Below, in pieces: positions 45,022 through 56,762 of a stretch of 64,000 nt of DNA. The notes under the pieces were generated by a model, which saw only the letters and a program-made list of their open reading frames with translations, ran no database searches and had not been told where the DNA came from. Both the position numbers and the translations under genes were made by a program. Source of the stretch: Serripes groenlandicus (lineage: Eukaryota > Mollusca > Bivalvia > Cardiida > Cardiidae); the NCBI GenBank assembly GCA_031761405.1, contig JASEVX010000013.1:38718363-38782362 (forward strand), given 5' to 3'. Numbering within the stretch: position 1 is the first letter of the stretch; the number at the start of each line of letters is the position of its first letter.

Positions 45022-45692
45022 TTAGCTCGACTTTTCGTAGACTAGCTATACTACTTGCGTTGGTGTCACACCTTGGTTAAGTTTTTTGTACCAATTCACA
45101 TTTTTCAAAACCATAACAGATATTGCTTTGAAACTTTCATAACTTGTTCACCATCATGACCTCCATCGACAGACAAGAGTACTTAACTCGGTCAAGGTTT
45201 TTGTAAGAATTATAGCCCTATTTCGACTTAGAATTTTGGTTAATTTTTTTGTACGACCCCACTTTTTTCAAAACCATTACAGATATATTGCTTTGAAACT
45301 TACAACACTTGTTCACCATTCTTACCTCCATCAACAGACAAGAGTAAATAACTCTCAGTCTGTCAAGGTTTTGTAAGAATTATGTCCCTTTTTCGCCTTA
45401 GAATTTTTGTAAAGTTTTGTACCACCCTACTTTTTCCCAAAGCAATTAGAGATTTCGCTTTAACATCTACAATATCTTTTTACCATCATGACCTCCTCAA
45501 ACAGCCAAGAGTGCATACTTCAGTGGTTTTTGTAAGAATTATGACCCTTTAAAGCCTTATAAAGTTCTTTGCTTATAAATAGTATGATAAAGTACTTGGT
45601 TATGTTTTCTGTACCACCCATAAAGGTTTTGTTTTATTGGCATGCACACAAAAGTCGAACATGTGTACAGTTCTCTGAAAGCTCTTGTTATT
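45022..45692 (+). mobile_element. Tandem-core element, ~165 bp units
   Basis: Head TTTTTAGCTCGACTTTTCGT. Units containing CAAAACCATAACAGATAT recur near 45106, 45269 and 45437. Near the end AAAAGTCGAACATGTG is the inverse of the head (CGACTTTT), then GAAAGCTCTTGTT. Same design as the other Helitron-like families but a different sequence. Confidence 0.6.
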
Positions 45693-45714
45693 TAAGCATT
45701 CATTTCAGGTTAAT

Positions 45715-45915
45715 TAAGAAATCGCGGGTTTGATCCCAAATTGGGTCATAACAAATACTTTATAAATGGTAGCAATGGCCTGCCTCCAGCTCCTTGGCGC
45801 TCAGGGTTGTGAGGTAAGCTTTACGGCTGACTCACTAGTGTCGTGTTGAATGGACCAAGCAAATGTGATAAAACTGAAAAATTGCTTGGTTGCAGCAATA
45901 TAACACCATAAAAAC
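45715..45915 (+). mobile_element. tRNA-derived SINE, 5' truncated
   Basis: Starts in box B (GCGGGTTTGATCCCAAATTG) followed by the body AAATGGTAGCAATGGCCTG, the same family as 27367-27655. Confidence 0.65.
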
Positions 45916-45922
45916 ATACAGG

Positions 45923-46152
45923 TTAACCCTTTCCCTCATACGACAATTCTGCAGCAGACGACTTTGAACGTATTTTGTCAAAACATAGAAAATCTCCATA
46001 ATTGAATGGATAACCTATGACAAAAAGTGGAAAACATTGTGGCAAAAGGAGAAATTGCACGTTTTGTGCAATTTCTTCTTTTGTCACTATGTTTTTTAAA
46101 AGCCGTCTGCTGCAGAGGTGTCAGAAAGCGTCTATATGAGGGAAAGGGTTAA
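45923..46152 (+). mobile_element. Family A MITE, complete 230 bp copy
   Basis: TTAACCCTTTCCCTCATACG to TATGAGGGAAAGGGTTAA; same young subfamily as 36453 and 50272. Confidence 0.8.
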
Positions 46153-46261
46153 GAGGTTGTCTTGATCTTTGTACGTTTATAAAATTGACCAGTAGCAGCC
46201 AGATCTGTTTGATAGGGGGGAAATTTGCGATATAAAATGAAAAATTTGGGCAACTTACTTT

Positions 46262-46600
46262 TAAAACCCTTTCCCACATACAACAAATCCAGAGGTCCAG
46301 ATAAGGAGGGGTAAACACAGCTGCTTTCCCCACAATATCTCTCTTATTATCAAACAAAACCCTATGATGTGGGTACTCAAAGACTTGTCTGAATGAGACG
46401 ATTCTTTTGAGTAACCACAACATAGGGTTATAAGGTCAAATAAGGATTTTAGAACATGCAAAACGCCCCTTATATAGAGGTCTGAAATCTGTAGCAGATG
46501 ACTTTGGACAAACAATGTGGATAATTTTTTAAAAGGAGAACATTTTAATTATTGTGTATGTTCGAGTTATTGTGACAAAAGGAGAAATTGCTTCAAAAAT
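46262..46600. mobile_element. Family A MITE split by family B MITE (B3, 46290-46484)
   Basis: The B element (CAGAGGTCCAGATAAGG to TAGAGGTCTG) is flanked by AAATC (46285-46289, 46485-46489). The interrupted A sequence reads ACAAATCTGTAGCAG when rejoined, giving an exact 5 bp duplication. Confidence 0.8.
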
Positions 46601-46654
46601 CATCAGATAGAAATACATTTACATTGTTTTTCTAAAAAAAAATACCCTTTCTGA

Positions 46655-47550
46655 TATATATATATACAGACACTTTCAGATGCCTCTGCAGCAGATGACT
46701 TTAATAGCCCCATTTTTCCACAATGCTTTCAACTCAATTTAATAATAAAACTCTCATTTATGGGAATTTATCCCATTTTGGGCAATGTGTCTTCAAAGTT
46801 GTCTGCTGCAAATTTGCTTTATGTGTGTTAGCCCTTTTCCTCATATAGATGCTTTCTGATGCAGGCAGCTTTTTGAAAACAAAGTGACAATAAAAGAAAT
46901 TGTTCAAAACGAGCAAATTCTCCTTTTGCCACAATGTTTTTTCCACTTTTAGTCATAGGTTATCCATTCAATTATAGAGATTTTCCATTTTTTGACAAAA
47001 TATGTTGAAAGTTGTCTGCTGCAAATTTGCTATATATATGTGTGAAAGGGATAAACTATTTCAAAATTATGCGTGGACTGTTGCCAGTCTAGAAACCCAT
47101 TGCTGTGGCATCAGTTTTGTTTGTATTGACAACAGAAACAGTTTACTAGGAATAACCATTGGATAGTGCATAATCATTCAGTAACATCTATGTGAAATAA
47201 TGGGCTTAATGGACCTATGCTATTAATCTCTTCTCACATTATATACGCTTTCTGATGCCACTGCAGCAGACGACTTAAAAACATTGTGACAAAATGTTTT
47301 CAACTTTTTTTAGTAAATATAGGGATTTTCTATATGTTTGTCCACAAGTTTCCAAAGTCGTCTGCTGCAGATTTGTTGTATGTGGGGAAGGGTTAATCCT
47401 TTCCCATGCATTTTGACGCCTATGCAACAGACGACTTTTGGAACAATTTTGATAAATTTAGGAGAAATATTAAATTGCCTCAATGTTTAAACTGTTTAAT
47501 AATTACATATATATATAGTTGTCTTCGTTCTATGTTGGAAAGGATTTACA
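46655..47550. mobile_element. Family A MITE cluster
   Basis: Pieces at 46655-46820, 46829-47057, 47225-47396 and 47393-47550. The last two share one TTAA (47393-47396). 47058-47224 shows nothing. Confidence 0.55.
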
Positions 47551-47672
47551 AGTTGACAAAAGCTACCAGGAATTTACATTGAATAATAGTGAAGCCATTC
47601 TGTACCTTACTGTTGAACAATGTGTGATGTACTGGATTAATGTGTAATATAGACTGTAAGTGTATCACTTTG

Positions 47673-48080
47673 TTAACCCTTTCCCTCATACGACAATTCT
47701 GCAGAAGACTACTTTGAACATATTTTGTCAAATAATAAACAAATTCCATAATTGAATGGATAACCTATGACTAATAGTGGAAAACATTGTGGCAAAAGGA
47801 GAAATTGCTCGTTTTGAGCAATTTCTCCTTTTGTCACTGTTTTCAAAAAGCTGTCTGCTGCAGAGGCGTCAGAAAGTGCCTATATGAGGGAAAGGGGTTA
47901 ATCCCTGCCCATTATTCAACAAATATTCAACTTACGACGTTGAAAACATATCCTGCAGGCAAAAATATGGAAAAATCTATGAATTATATTATTATTGGGG
48001 GGGGGGGGGAAGAAGAAAACATTGTGTTTTGAACAATATCTCCTTTTGTCACAATGTTTTCTATAGTTGTCTGCTGCAGA
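47673..48080. mobile_element. Family A MITEs, two adjoining
   Basis: Complete copy 47673-47901 (TTAACCCTTTCCCTCATACG to GAGGGAAAGGGGTTAA). A decayed one begins in the same TTAA (47898) and has a run of ten or more G near 47998. Confidence 0.65.
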
Positions 48081-48149
48081 GGCTTCATTATTTACACCTG
48101 AACAATTAGAGCTATTTTATGTAACACTTACAGTTCTTAGTTTACCCAG

Positions 48150-48215
48150 TGAACTGTCGCCGTGATATAACTGAAATAATGTTGAAAGCGGCGTAAAACC
48201 CCAATAAAAAAGACA
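48150..48215 (+). mobile_element. SINE tail fragment
   Basis: GTGAACTGTCGCCGTGATAT then GGCGTAAAACCCCAATAAAA, the conserved SINE 3' domain without a head. Confidence 0.6.
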
Positions 48216-48329
48216 GTACTAACTACTTAGTGCAGAGTAAATGGAAAAGTAGATATTGTTCATTTTGAATTTTCAATATTAAATATAAATTTCTCAATTT
48301 CAAAAATGTTTTCATCATTCTTATATGGG

Positions 48330-49510
48330 GGAAGAGTAAACCCTTTCCTACATACAACCAAACTGCAACAGACAACTTCCAAAATGTCTGCAAACATATG
48401 TTAAAATCTATAATAATGAAAGTTTTATTATTAACCCTTTCCCTCATAGGTCAATTCTGCAGCAGACGACTTTGAACTTATTTTGTCAAAACATAGAACA
48501 TCTCCATAGCTGAATGGATAACCTATGACAAAAAGTGGAAAACATTGTGGCAAAAGGAGAAATTGCATGTTTTGTGCAATTTCTTCTTTTGTCATTATGT
48601 TTTCAAAAAGCTGTCTGCTGCAGATGCGTCAGAAAGTGTCTATATGAGGGAAAGGGTTAAATAGAGTTGCAAACATTCTAGCACAAGGAGAAATTACTCA
48701 TCATGAGCAATTTGTCCTCTTGCCACATTGTTTTCAAGAGTCATCTGCTGCAGGAGGCATCAGAAAGTGTCAGTCTGTACATGTATTAGGAAAAGGGACT
48801 TAAGGTAGAGAACCGGATGAAGGGGATTAAAATATTTTAAAAAAATATTTAAACCCTTTCCAACATACAGACGTATTTTGACTAATCCACAGCAGCCGAT
48901 TTTTGAAAACATCGGGACAAAAGGAGAAATTGCTCAAAACAAGCAATTTCTCCTTCTGTCACAATGTTTTCAACTTTTTCCAGTAATTATACCTACAATT
49001 ATAGACATTTTCCATGTTTTTTAGTAGACATGTTCACATTATTCTGCAGCAGATTTGTTGTATGTGGGAAACGGATAAAGGATGAATTGTTTGTTTGGCC
49101 AGCTTTATCTTTATACCAGCACTATTTATATGTTTTCAATTATGTCTACTGTATATATAATAGGCATCTATCATGCCATCATATAAAAAGAAGATTCCAT
49201 ACTAAGGATCAATAAAATAATGGCATATATGTATTGTCTTTGGGGGTAATATTTAACCCTTTCCCATATGTAGAATTTCTGGCGCCTCTGCAGCAGACAA
49301 CTTTTGAAAATATTGTTACAAAAGGAGAAATGCCTTGTGATGATCAAATTCTCCTTTTGGCACACTATTATATTTACAATCCTATTCAATAATTCAATTC
49401 TTAATGCCTATAAGCAACACATGTCTTCATTTTCCGACAATGTTTTCAAATGTCTCCTTCAAAGGCATCAAGTGCTGTCTGCAGACTGTGTCAGGAAAAA
49501 TGTTCGGCAC
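48330..49510. mobile_element. Family A MITE cluster
   Basis: Left piece 48340-48430, complete 230 bp copy 48431-48660, then an end-to-end copy from the shared TTAA 48657 to about 48800, a copy 48850-49078 and a half at 49253-49510. 49080-49250 shows nothing recognisable. Confidence 0.6.
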
Positions 49511-49538
49511 TAATTCCAGTCTAAGTTAACATGAAAAG

Positions 49539-49735
49539 GAGCTCTTGATAAGGGGGCGTTTTGCATATATAATTCCAAGAGCCTTATCTGATCGTCTATC
49601 TCTATGTTGTGGGTACTCAAAAGAATCATCACATTGAGACGATTCTTTTGAGTTCCCACAACATAGGGTTGTATTGGATAATAAGAGAGATAGTGTGTGG
49701 GAAAGCAGCTGTTTACACATCCTTATCTGGACCTG
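49539..49735. mobile_element. Family B MITE (B4)
   Basis: AGGAGCTCTTGATAAGG to CCTTATCTGGACCTG with the centre hairpin GTGGGTACTCAAAAGAATC. Flanking duplication not clear. Confidence 0.65.
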
Positions 49736-49869
49736 TAAAAGAGAAGACTCCATGGTATAAGGATCAATAGACAGTATAAATGGTATATTTATGGTCTCTG
49801 GGGGATACTTATGTGATGATATAAATATTGTACTGGTCTACTATTATTCATTTTTAATATGCCCTCCTA

Positions 49870-49935
49870 AAAACATGTTTAAGACGGTGGTACAGCGTCG
49901 GTTGCTCTTCCCAAAGGTCCCGGGTTCAAATCCTG
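49870..49935 (+). mobile_element. SINE tRNA-like head fragment
   Basis: GGTGGTACAGCGTCGGTTGC (box A-like) and CCCGGGTTCAAATCCTG (box B). Confidence 0.5.
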
Positions 49936-49984
49936 TGATGAGCGGGTTCTGCCTTTAGAACACAAATTTCCTCCCTCTCCCATC

Positions 49985-50501
49985 CTTTACCCCTCTGCAG
50001 ACATTTTGTTTGAAACATTTGCAGCAGATGACTTATGAAAACATTTTGGCAAACAGGAGAAATTGCTCATGATGAGAAATTTCTCCTTTTGCTACAATGT
50101 TTACAACCTTTTCAATAATGAAACATTCAATATTATAGATTTTCCATATCTTTTTGCACAGATCGTTGGACACTGTTTGAAAATGTCTGCTGCAGATTTG
50201 TTGTAAACATGTGGGAAAGGGTTGGAATTCATGGAGCCCAATACTTTTATAGAAGCATTTAGCCTGTCACCTTAACCCTTTCCCTCATACGACAATTCTG
50301 CAGCAGACGACTTTGAACGTATTTTGTCAAAACATAGAAAATCTCCATAATTGAATGGATAGCCTATGACTAAAAGTGGAAAACATTGTGGCAAAAGGAG
50401 AAATTGCCCGTTTTGTGCAATTTCTTCTTTTGTCACTATGTTTTCAAAAAGCCGTCTGCTGCAGAGGCGTCAGAAAGCGTCTATATGATGGAAAGGGTTA
50501 A
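49985..50501. mobile_element. Family A MITEs (decayed, then complete)
   Basis: 49985-50225 ends GTGGGAAAGGGTTGG. 50272-50501 is a complete 230 bp copy (TTAACCCTTTCCCTCATACG to TATGATGGAAAGGGTTAA). Confidence 0.7.
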
Positions 50502-51995
50502 ATGTCTGTGCTTGTTTGTATCCATGATCTGTATAAATTATACGAAAAAAACCCATATATGGGTTTTTTCGCTTATAGTTAACAGGTGTGAGATTTTTTT
50601 TTGTTTTTTTTTTTCAATAACCCATGAAGCTTTCTGAAATGAAACTGGAAAAATCCATGGGGGCCGCCATTTTGGATATGTATAAAAAGCAGACGTAAAA
50701 CACAGATTGAAAATTATAGTCGGCTTTTTTTTTTTTTTTTTTTTTTTTAAAATCGGTATTTTGGGTATGTATAAATTGAGCAGAAAAACACGGATTGAAA
50801 ATTATTGTTGTCTTTTTAATCATTTTTTTATTATTTTAAATTGATATTTAAGATCATTTAAGTGCTGTGTTATGTGGCAATTAACATTTGTACGAAAAGT
50901 TAAAAATACATGGAAATCTGTAAGAAATATGTTTTCCCGTTCGTCAAAAAAACGACAGCATTAGCCTTCTACGCCCGAAACTAAATTTTGACTGTATCGT
51001 AGCCAAAGAAGGACGTTACGTCATTTCCGTTACACTTCATCTTGGCGTTACGTCAATTGAGCGACGTCGTTTCCCGCAAAAAAAGTGGTATCAACATGAA
51101 AGACCCCAAATTCCTATACATGAGCTATTGAAGTATAATTATTTTTCAAACATTGTGGCAAAAGGATAACTTTCTCATAAGGAGAAATTGTTCTTGTGGC
51201 GACAATCTTTTCCTAGATCTTCTGTTGCATAGGCCTCAGAAACCGTCTCTAATAGGGAAAGGGTTTAGCAGAAACGCGACTCCTTATATACTTTGTTCTG
51301 GTTGACTGGTTGAAAAAGGCTGTCGCCAGGTGGCATCAGAAAAGGGCTGATCTATTTGCTTCTTTACCATAATGCAAGTGATCGATTAAGGATCATCTTG
51401 GCCCTCAATTTTAACCTCGTTCATTATAAATGTATTTCTTGATTTTCTGAAAGTCATTACTTTATTATTTTCTGTTCGTAATAATAGACAACAGCAATAC
51501 GAATTCCAAATATGTTTTGATAATGCAAGAAACATGACATTAACATTATTATTGTCTAGTCAATTACTTATAAATCCTTTTTTATGGCCAAAGTAATGCT
51601 CTTTAATTTTTGTTTAATATGATTATAGGTGCTACCTATTTCGGGTAAACATTTATTATATGTTGTGATCGGTGAATAATTCCCCGCGAACTGCAGTTAG
51701 CCCCTTGCTTGCAGCACGATCAGTTATTTACGTCAATTACGAGTCCTACCGACCTAAGCAAAGAAAATAAAAATCATCATCAGGTTAAGCTTATATTTAA
51801 CTTTAAAATATAGCCAAGATTTTACATCCATGAAATTATGATGACAGGTACAACAAATAATCAACTTGCCCTTCATAAAGTACTTCAAATAAAACGATTC
51901 CATAATTTACGGAACTACATTTGTGACAAGTCAAACTAACGTTTCCTATACTTTCTGTCGTTTTCCTTTTGGTTCATTTAGTTTAAACTTATTTA
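50502..51995. other. Non-coding: hairpin, poly-T-split duplication, CpG-rich patch
   Basis: CGAAAAAAACCCATATATGG with its inverse forms a perfect hairpin (50544-50572). A ~95 bp sequence (ATGTATAAAAAGCAGACGTA... / ATGTATAAATTGAGCAGAAA...) is duplicated around a T run of about 25 (50680-50830). 51010-51080 has TTACGTCA twice, GACGTCG and TTTCCCGC (CRE- and E2F-like), resembling a small promoter. A decayed A piece is at 51120-51270. Confidence 0.4.
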
Positions 51996-52295
51996 TATTA
52001 CATCGATTGTGAAACAAGCTTTCAGCTTATATTAATCACGCTCGATGTCTGCTTCCTGGAGACTTAAATCCCAAAGTCAGGAACATAGAACATAGAACAT
52101 ATTTATTGATTGTAAACATACATACAATGTTTCGAACCAAATACAATAAATTAACAAATCAAAATACCAGAACAAAAACAAAAAAACAAAACAAAACAAA
52201 AAGTCAGGACCCGCTCATTACGGGACTCGAACCAGGGACCTTTGATACAAGAGGCCGACGCTCTACCTCTGCACCACTAATAGAATGACGTCACA
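51996..52295 (-). mobile_element. tRNA-derived SINE split by a LINE-type 3' tail
   Basis: Minus head GTGGTGCAGAGGTAGAGCGT and CCCTGGTTCGAGTCCCG. Tail CTCCAGGAAGCAGACATCGA then TAATATAAGCTGAAAGC, matching a SINE tail at 63220-63290. The insert 52083-52200 has A-rich/AAAC-type sequence and a tandem tail (ATGTTCT repeated), flanked by AAGTCAGGA on both sides (52074-52082, 52201-52209). Two TGACGTCA sites lie beside the head (52286, 52299). Confidence 0.75.
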
Positions 52296-52781
52296 TTATG
52301 ACGTCATATTACAGAAATTTGGATTTATAACTTCCGGAAAGTCAAAAACCCTTACAAGTTTTTATTTGAACTCGTTTTAGAAATAGACGACGAGTGTTAT
52401 TACACGCAAATTATCACACATAAAATAACTTGTGCTTGTTCCTTTATCGTGTACGTATTATCATATTTAATTATTTCCTCTAGAAGTTTTTTTTGTTTCG
52501 ATATTTTCTTTTCATCCAATGAAAACGTACGAGTATCGTGACTGTATATCACTGCATCGAAAATTTCGCTCTGGACACAATTTTAGGAAAGACGGTATAG
52601 CATTTTTTTGCAAAGTTCATACACATTACCTATTGACGGGAAACATCGCCGGCTTCGCCGTCGATTTGTTTACCCGTATAATTATCTTGCGATTTTTTCG
52701 TAAATAGGTAGTACCTATAGATATATTATATTATGTCTTTCCATCCCATTTTTGTGTCCATTGATTATCATTGAAACACTG

Positions 52782-52948
52782 CAGGGTTGTAGAAATGATT
52801 TGAAGAAGCAGGGTAAATTCTTAAAGTAGCCGGGTGTTAAAGGGTCTAACAAAATAGGTAACAAGGGGCAAACTGAAAAAGTTGCCGGGTGAGGATGCTT
52901 AAGTACCAGGGTGATTTTACCGCCTCCCTCCCCATTTCTACACCCCTG
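52782..52948. mobile_element. Family F MITE (hAT-like), 6 bp duplication
   Basis: CAGGGTTGTAGAAATGATT and, inverted, CAGGGGTGTAGAAATGGGG. ACACTG on both sides (52776-52781, 52949-52954). 167 bp, no coding. Confidence 0.75.
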
Positions 52949-52974
52949 ACACTGGCACTTCTAGATAAGGGCAA

Positions 52975-53412
52975 AGCCCTGGTGGTCTAGCCGTAAAGTG
53001 TCTGCCACGGGTGCGGGAGGTTGCATGGTCGATCCATGCTCAAGTCTTACCAAAAAAATGGAAGTAATTGCTGTTTCCTTGGCGCTCAGAGTTACTGGGT
53101 TATTAGCATTACATCTGGCTGATGTCAGCAGGGTTTTCAAAATTAACTGATTGCCGATCAAAATCATCTGTTAAAATCAATTTTTGATCTGTTAGTTCTG
53201 CTCCCCTGGGCCCTCTTCCAGGGATTTGCCCTTGATGGCTTGATCTGACCCCAAGCCTGATCTGTTACTTTTCTCATTTGATCTGTTACAACAAATAATT
53301 TTGACAACCCTGTTTCAGGATACATGGACCTGTAGTACTGGTAACTTACACAGGAAACTCCTTGATATAACTGAGAAAAATTGTTGACAGCAGCGAATTA
53401 TATCAAGCATTC
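52975..53412 (+). mobile_element. tRNA-derived SINE split by family E MITE
   Basis: Head CCCTGGTGGTCTAGCCGTAA, box B-like GCATGGTCGATCCATGC, body TTGGCGCTCAGAGTTA, tail CTTGATATAACTGAGAAAAA. The E element 53129-53312 starts CAGGGTTTTCAAAATTA and ends with its inverse (TAATTTTGACAACCCTG), 184 bp. Confidence 0.75.
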
Positions 53413-53439
53413 AATCAAACTAGATAAGGGGCGTTCGCA

Positions 53440-53800
53440 TTTTCTAAAATGGTATTAATTGCTGTTTCCTTGGCGCTCAGGGTTGTCGGGTTAGCATTAC
53501 ATCTTGCTGGGTGGTGTCAGCTAGGATACATGGAACAGTAGTACTGGTAACGTACCCAGGAAACACCTTGATATAACTGAAAAATTGCAGGGTTTTCAAA
53601 ATTAACCGATTGCCGACCAAAATCATCTGTTAAAATCACTTTTTGATCCATTAGTTTTGCTCCCCTGGACCCCCTTCCAGGAATTTGCCCTAGATCTTAT
53701 CCTAAGTCTGATCAGTTACTTTTCTCATTTGATCTGTTACAACAAAACATGTTGACAACCCTGAATTGTTGACAGCAGCGGAAAACACCAAGCATTCAAT
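53440..53800 (+). mobile_element. SINE body split by a second family E MITE
   Basis: The SINE body (TTGGCGCTCAGGGTTGTCGG) and tail are split by E2 (53589-53763, 175 bp). AATTG flanks E2 on both sides; rejoined it gives AAAAATTGTTGACAGCAGCG as in the neighbouring SINE. The SINE 5' head is missing: a family B fragment (CTAGATAAGGGGCGTT) is joined at about 53425. Confidence 0.7.
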
Positions 53801-53802
53801 CA

Positions 53803-53995
53803 ATCTAGATAAGGGTCGTTTAGCATCTTCAAAAATTGTTGTATGACCCTCTAACCCTTTATGTTTTGGATACTCAAAAGAAATGTTTCAATGAAATGAG
53901 ATGATTCTTTTGTGTATGCACATTGTAGGGTTTGGTTGAATAATAAGATAGTGTAGGAAAAAAAGCTGTAAATCTCTCCTAATCTGGAACTCCGG
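53803..53995. mobile_element. Family B MITE (B5), diverged
   Basis: TCTAGATAAGGGTCGTTTAG to CTAATCTGGAACTCCGG. The central hairpin is weak. Confidence 0.55.
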
Positions 53996-54039
53996 CTATA
54001 GGAAGCTTTAGTAATCGGGAAAAATGTCTTCTTGTTCAT

Positions 54040-54515
54040 ATTCAACCACCTGAGCGTGAAGTGGTAGAGCTTCCACCTCGGGTGTGGGAGGTCTCTGGTA
54101 TGATCCCCAGTCCGTTTTTTTCCAAAGACTTCAAAAATGGATGTAAATGCTGTCCTCTTTGGCGCTCAGGATAAATGTGTCGGACTCGGAAGTACTGGTG
54201 ACTTACCAAGGAAATGCTTTATCCCTTTCCCACCTGCAGACGCATTTTGACGAAATTGCAGCGGACGACTTTTGAAAACATTGTGGGCAAAGGTGAAATT
54301 GCTCATGATGAGCAATTTCTCTTTTGGCCACAATGTTTTCAACTTTATTTAACAGTTAAGCTGTCTTTTATTGAGATTTTTCAACTTATTGTCACTATGA
54401 TTTCAAAGTCATCTGCTGCAGATTTGTTGCATGTGGGAAAGGGTTAATATAACTTGATTTTTTTTTTGAAAGTGGTGTCAAACACCAAATAATCAATCAA
54501 ATTCTTTACTTTGAC
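54040..54515 (+). mobile_element. tRNA-derived SINE split by a family A MITE
   Basis: Head 'CACCTGAGCGTGAAGTGGTA', body TTGGCGCTCAGGATAA, then the MITE 54218-54447 (TTTATCCCTTTCCCACCT to GTGGGAAAGGGTTAA), then the SINE tail ATATAACTTGATTT and AAAGTGGTGTCAAACACCAA. Confidence 0.7.
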
Positions 54516-54559
54516 AGAGTAATGTAGATCAGTGTAACCGGTTTCCTTTTCTTTTCCAG

Positions 54560-54884
54560 AAGTCAAACAGGACCAGTGTTAATATAGAAAAACCTCACCA
54601 TGGCAACAACTTGTTGAACGGAATAGACCAGGAACCATGCATCCCCTATAAAGGGAAGTACTTTCTAGACCCGTCTGTGGGGAGGATGTCGTTTGGTACC
54701 CCGTCTTACCCATCTCCACTGGACAGGATACGGTCCGGGAACCAGGACAGGAAGTTGCAACTTGGAATGAGCCCGCTGGCCGTGGAAAATGCGTCTTTCG
54801 AAGGAAATCAATCTTTTCCAAAGGTTAACAAAACGAAATTTCCACCTGGGATGTCAAGAAAACTTAATTTGGATAACTTCAAAG
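54560..54884 (+). CDS. PASK: PAS domain kinase (PASK), N-terminal coding exon
   Basis: Acceptor TTTCCTTTTCTTTTCCAG ends at 54559 and donor AAAG|GTAGTT closes it (phase 0 to phase 1). It encodes about 108 residues (KSNRTSVNIEKPHHGNN..., GRMSFGTPSYPSPL..., KLNLDNFK), polar and Ser/Pro/Asn-rich, the expected disordered region before the first PAS domain. On its own it would not be identifiable. Assignment rests on the matching phase with the next exon, which runs into the PAS domain. No start codon is placed here; the ATG may come from 36285 or an unseen exon. Confidence 0.7.
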
Positions 54885-54967
54885 GTAGTTTTGATATCAA
54901 ATTATGTAATTTGAAAGGATTTGGTGGGAAGATGTTAAATTTTTAACTTTTTCGGCGCAGGATTCCC

Positions 54968-55195
54968 TTAACACTTTCCCTCATATAGACGCTTTCTGAC
55001 ACCTCTGCAGCAGACGGCTTTTTGAAATATAGTGACAAAAGAAGAAATTGCTCAAAACAAGCAATTTCTCCTTTTGCCACAATGTTTTCCACTTTTTGTC
55101 AGAGGTTATCCATTCAATGAAGAGATTTTCTATATTTTGACAAAATAAGTTCAAAGTCGTCTGCTGCAGCATTGTCGTATGAGGGAAAGGGTTAA
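54968..55195 (-). mobile_element. Family A MITE in a PASK intron
   Basis: TTAACACTTTCCCTCATATA to TATGAGGGAAAGGGTTAA, 228 bp. Confidence 0.75.
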
Positions 55196-55578
55196 GTAGG
55201 CTTTTTGCATGTTCAAAATCGGGCAACTCTTATTTTCATGTAATAAGAGTTTGGGAATATTTTTAGAACTAAAAGACAAACAATGCAGATTTCAGGTGAG
55301 ACAGCTCATTACGATTATTACAATATAATTATAGAGTTGAACAAATTGTAAGAAATAATTTATTGCTCATTTTTACCGTCACTACAAATATGTTTTCAAA
55401 TATATTAAAAGAAAATTATTTGAAAGGTGATGCCATTCATCATTCAAGTAATTGTGGATTTATATATAATAGTGATGTAATTCCTAATTCAAAGACCTGA
55501 TTCCATTTAGAGTAGACTCGAAATGAATTTAATTCATGCAGGCTATTTCAGATATCATCCCATGTCAATAGCTTACCA

Positions 55579-56310
55579 TCTAGGTCCAGATAAGGAGGGG
55601 TTTACAGCTCTTTTCCCCACAATAACTCTTGTATTATCCAACGAAACCCTATGTTGTGGGTACTCAAAAGATTATTTTTGAGTGCCCACAGCATAGGGCT
55701 AGCGGATAAAATGGGAATTTTAGAACAAGCGACATGCTCCTTACCTAGAGCTCTGACTAACTCTTTCCCACATGTGACAAATCTATAGCAGATGACTTTA
55801 AAAACATGTAAGCAAAGAACATATCGAGGGCTTGGTGTGAAACTAAAGACCTATTTTGAAAACCCTGGTTTAGGGGCAATTTTGACCCCTTTGTAAACAA
55901 TGCAAATTTAGGTGCCATTGCTCAGAACGAGCAATGGCACCTAAATTTCTATTGTTTACCAAGAACAATTATTTAACGCTTCTAAAGACTTCATGGCGCA
56001 TTGATTAACCTCGGTAAACAAATACTAACTTTAGTTACAACCGTTTCACACCAAGCCCTCGATATACTTATGAAGGTATCATAATTGAATCGAGGATAAT
56101 CCTCTGTAAAATTCTTTCTGTCCCAAAAACAATATTCAAGCTCAGATCTAACTAAAGTACCCACATAATTATAACAAATCTGCAGCAGACTTACTTTTGA
56201 AACATTTAAAATATCGAAAATCTCTATAAACGAAACTGTTTTGTGGAAATTTCTCATTTTGCCACAACATTTTGAGAAGTTGTCTTCTTCAGAGAAACAT
56301 TTCACTATTT
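55579..56310. mobile_element. Family B MITE, family A pieces and family C foldback in a PASK intron
   Basis: B6 55579-55755 (TAGGTCCAGATAAGG to CTAGAGCTCTG) directly abuts an A left end (CTAACTCTTTCCCACATG). That is cut by C3 (55824-56062, TCGAGGGCTTGGTGTGAAAC with TA on both sides). A second A piece is at 56164-56310. Confidence 0.6.
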
Positions 56311-56762
56311 TGTGTTGATTCATGAAGGAAATCCAAGCCCTAAACTGCATATAAAGTATAGCCGATGTGTCTTGATTTGTTGTGCAAGAAGAAGGCATGT
56401 ATCTTTATAATGTTTCCGCTCAATAACTTATAAACGGTTACTTTTGCTTAATTTGAGCTTCAAGACGGGAAGGCATGCTACATATTATTGTTTAGCCTAA
56501 AAAACTGTCAGTCAGCTTTGATTAATTTTGATGAGTTAGATAAGTAGCGTTGGTTTTATATTCAGGGACTCTTTAAGTCGGGGCATTATTAATGAAAGTA
56601 GAAATAGATAACATAGTTTCATGGCATTACCTTGTTTTCATGTCACCTATTTTGGATAATTTCTCTGTACATCACTCATTCACATACTGATATATTGGCA
56701 GTAAACATATGTGTTCCTTCTAACACTCTTGACATTTGGTCTGTATTCCTTTCCTTTAATAG

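Noticed and set aside
52519..52707. 62-codon frame with mixed composition
   Set aside because: No motif, no splice partners and no conservation evidence available.
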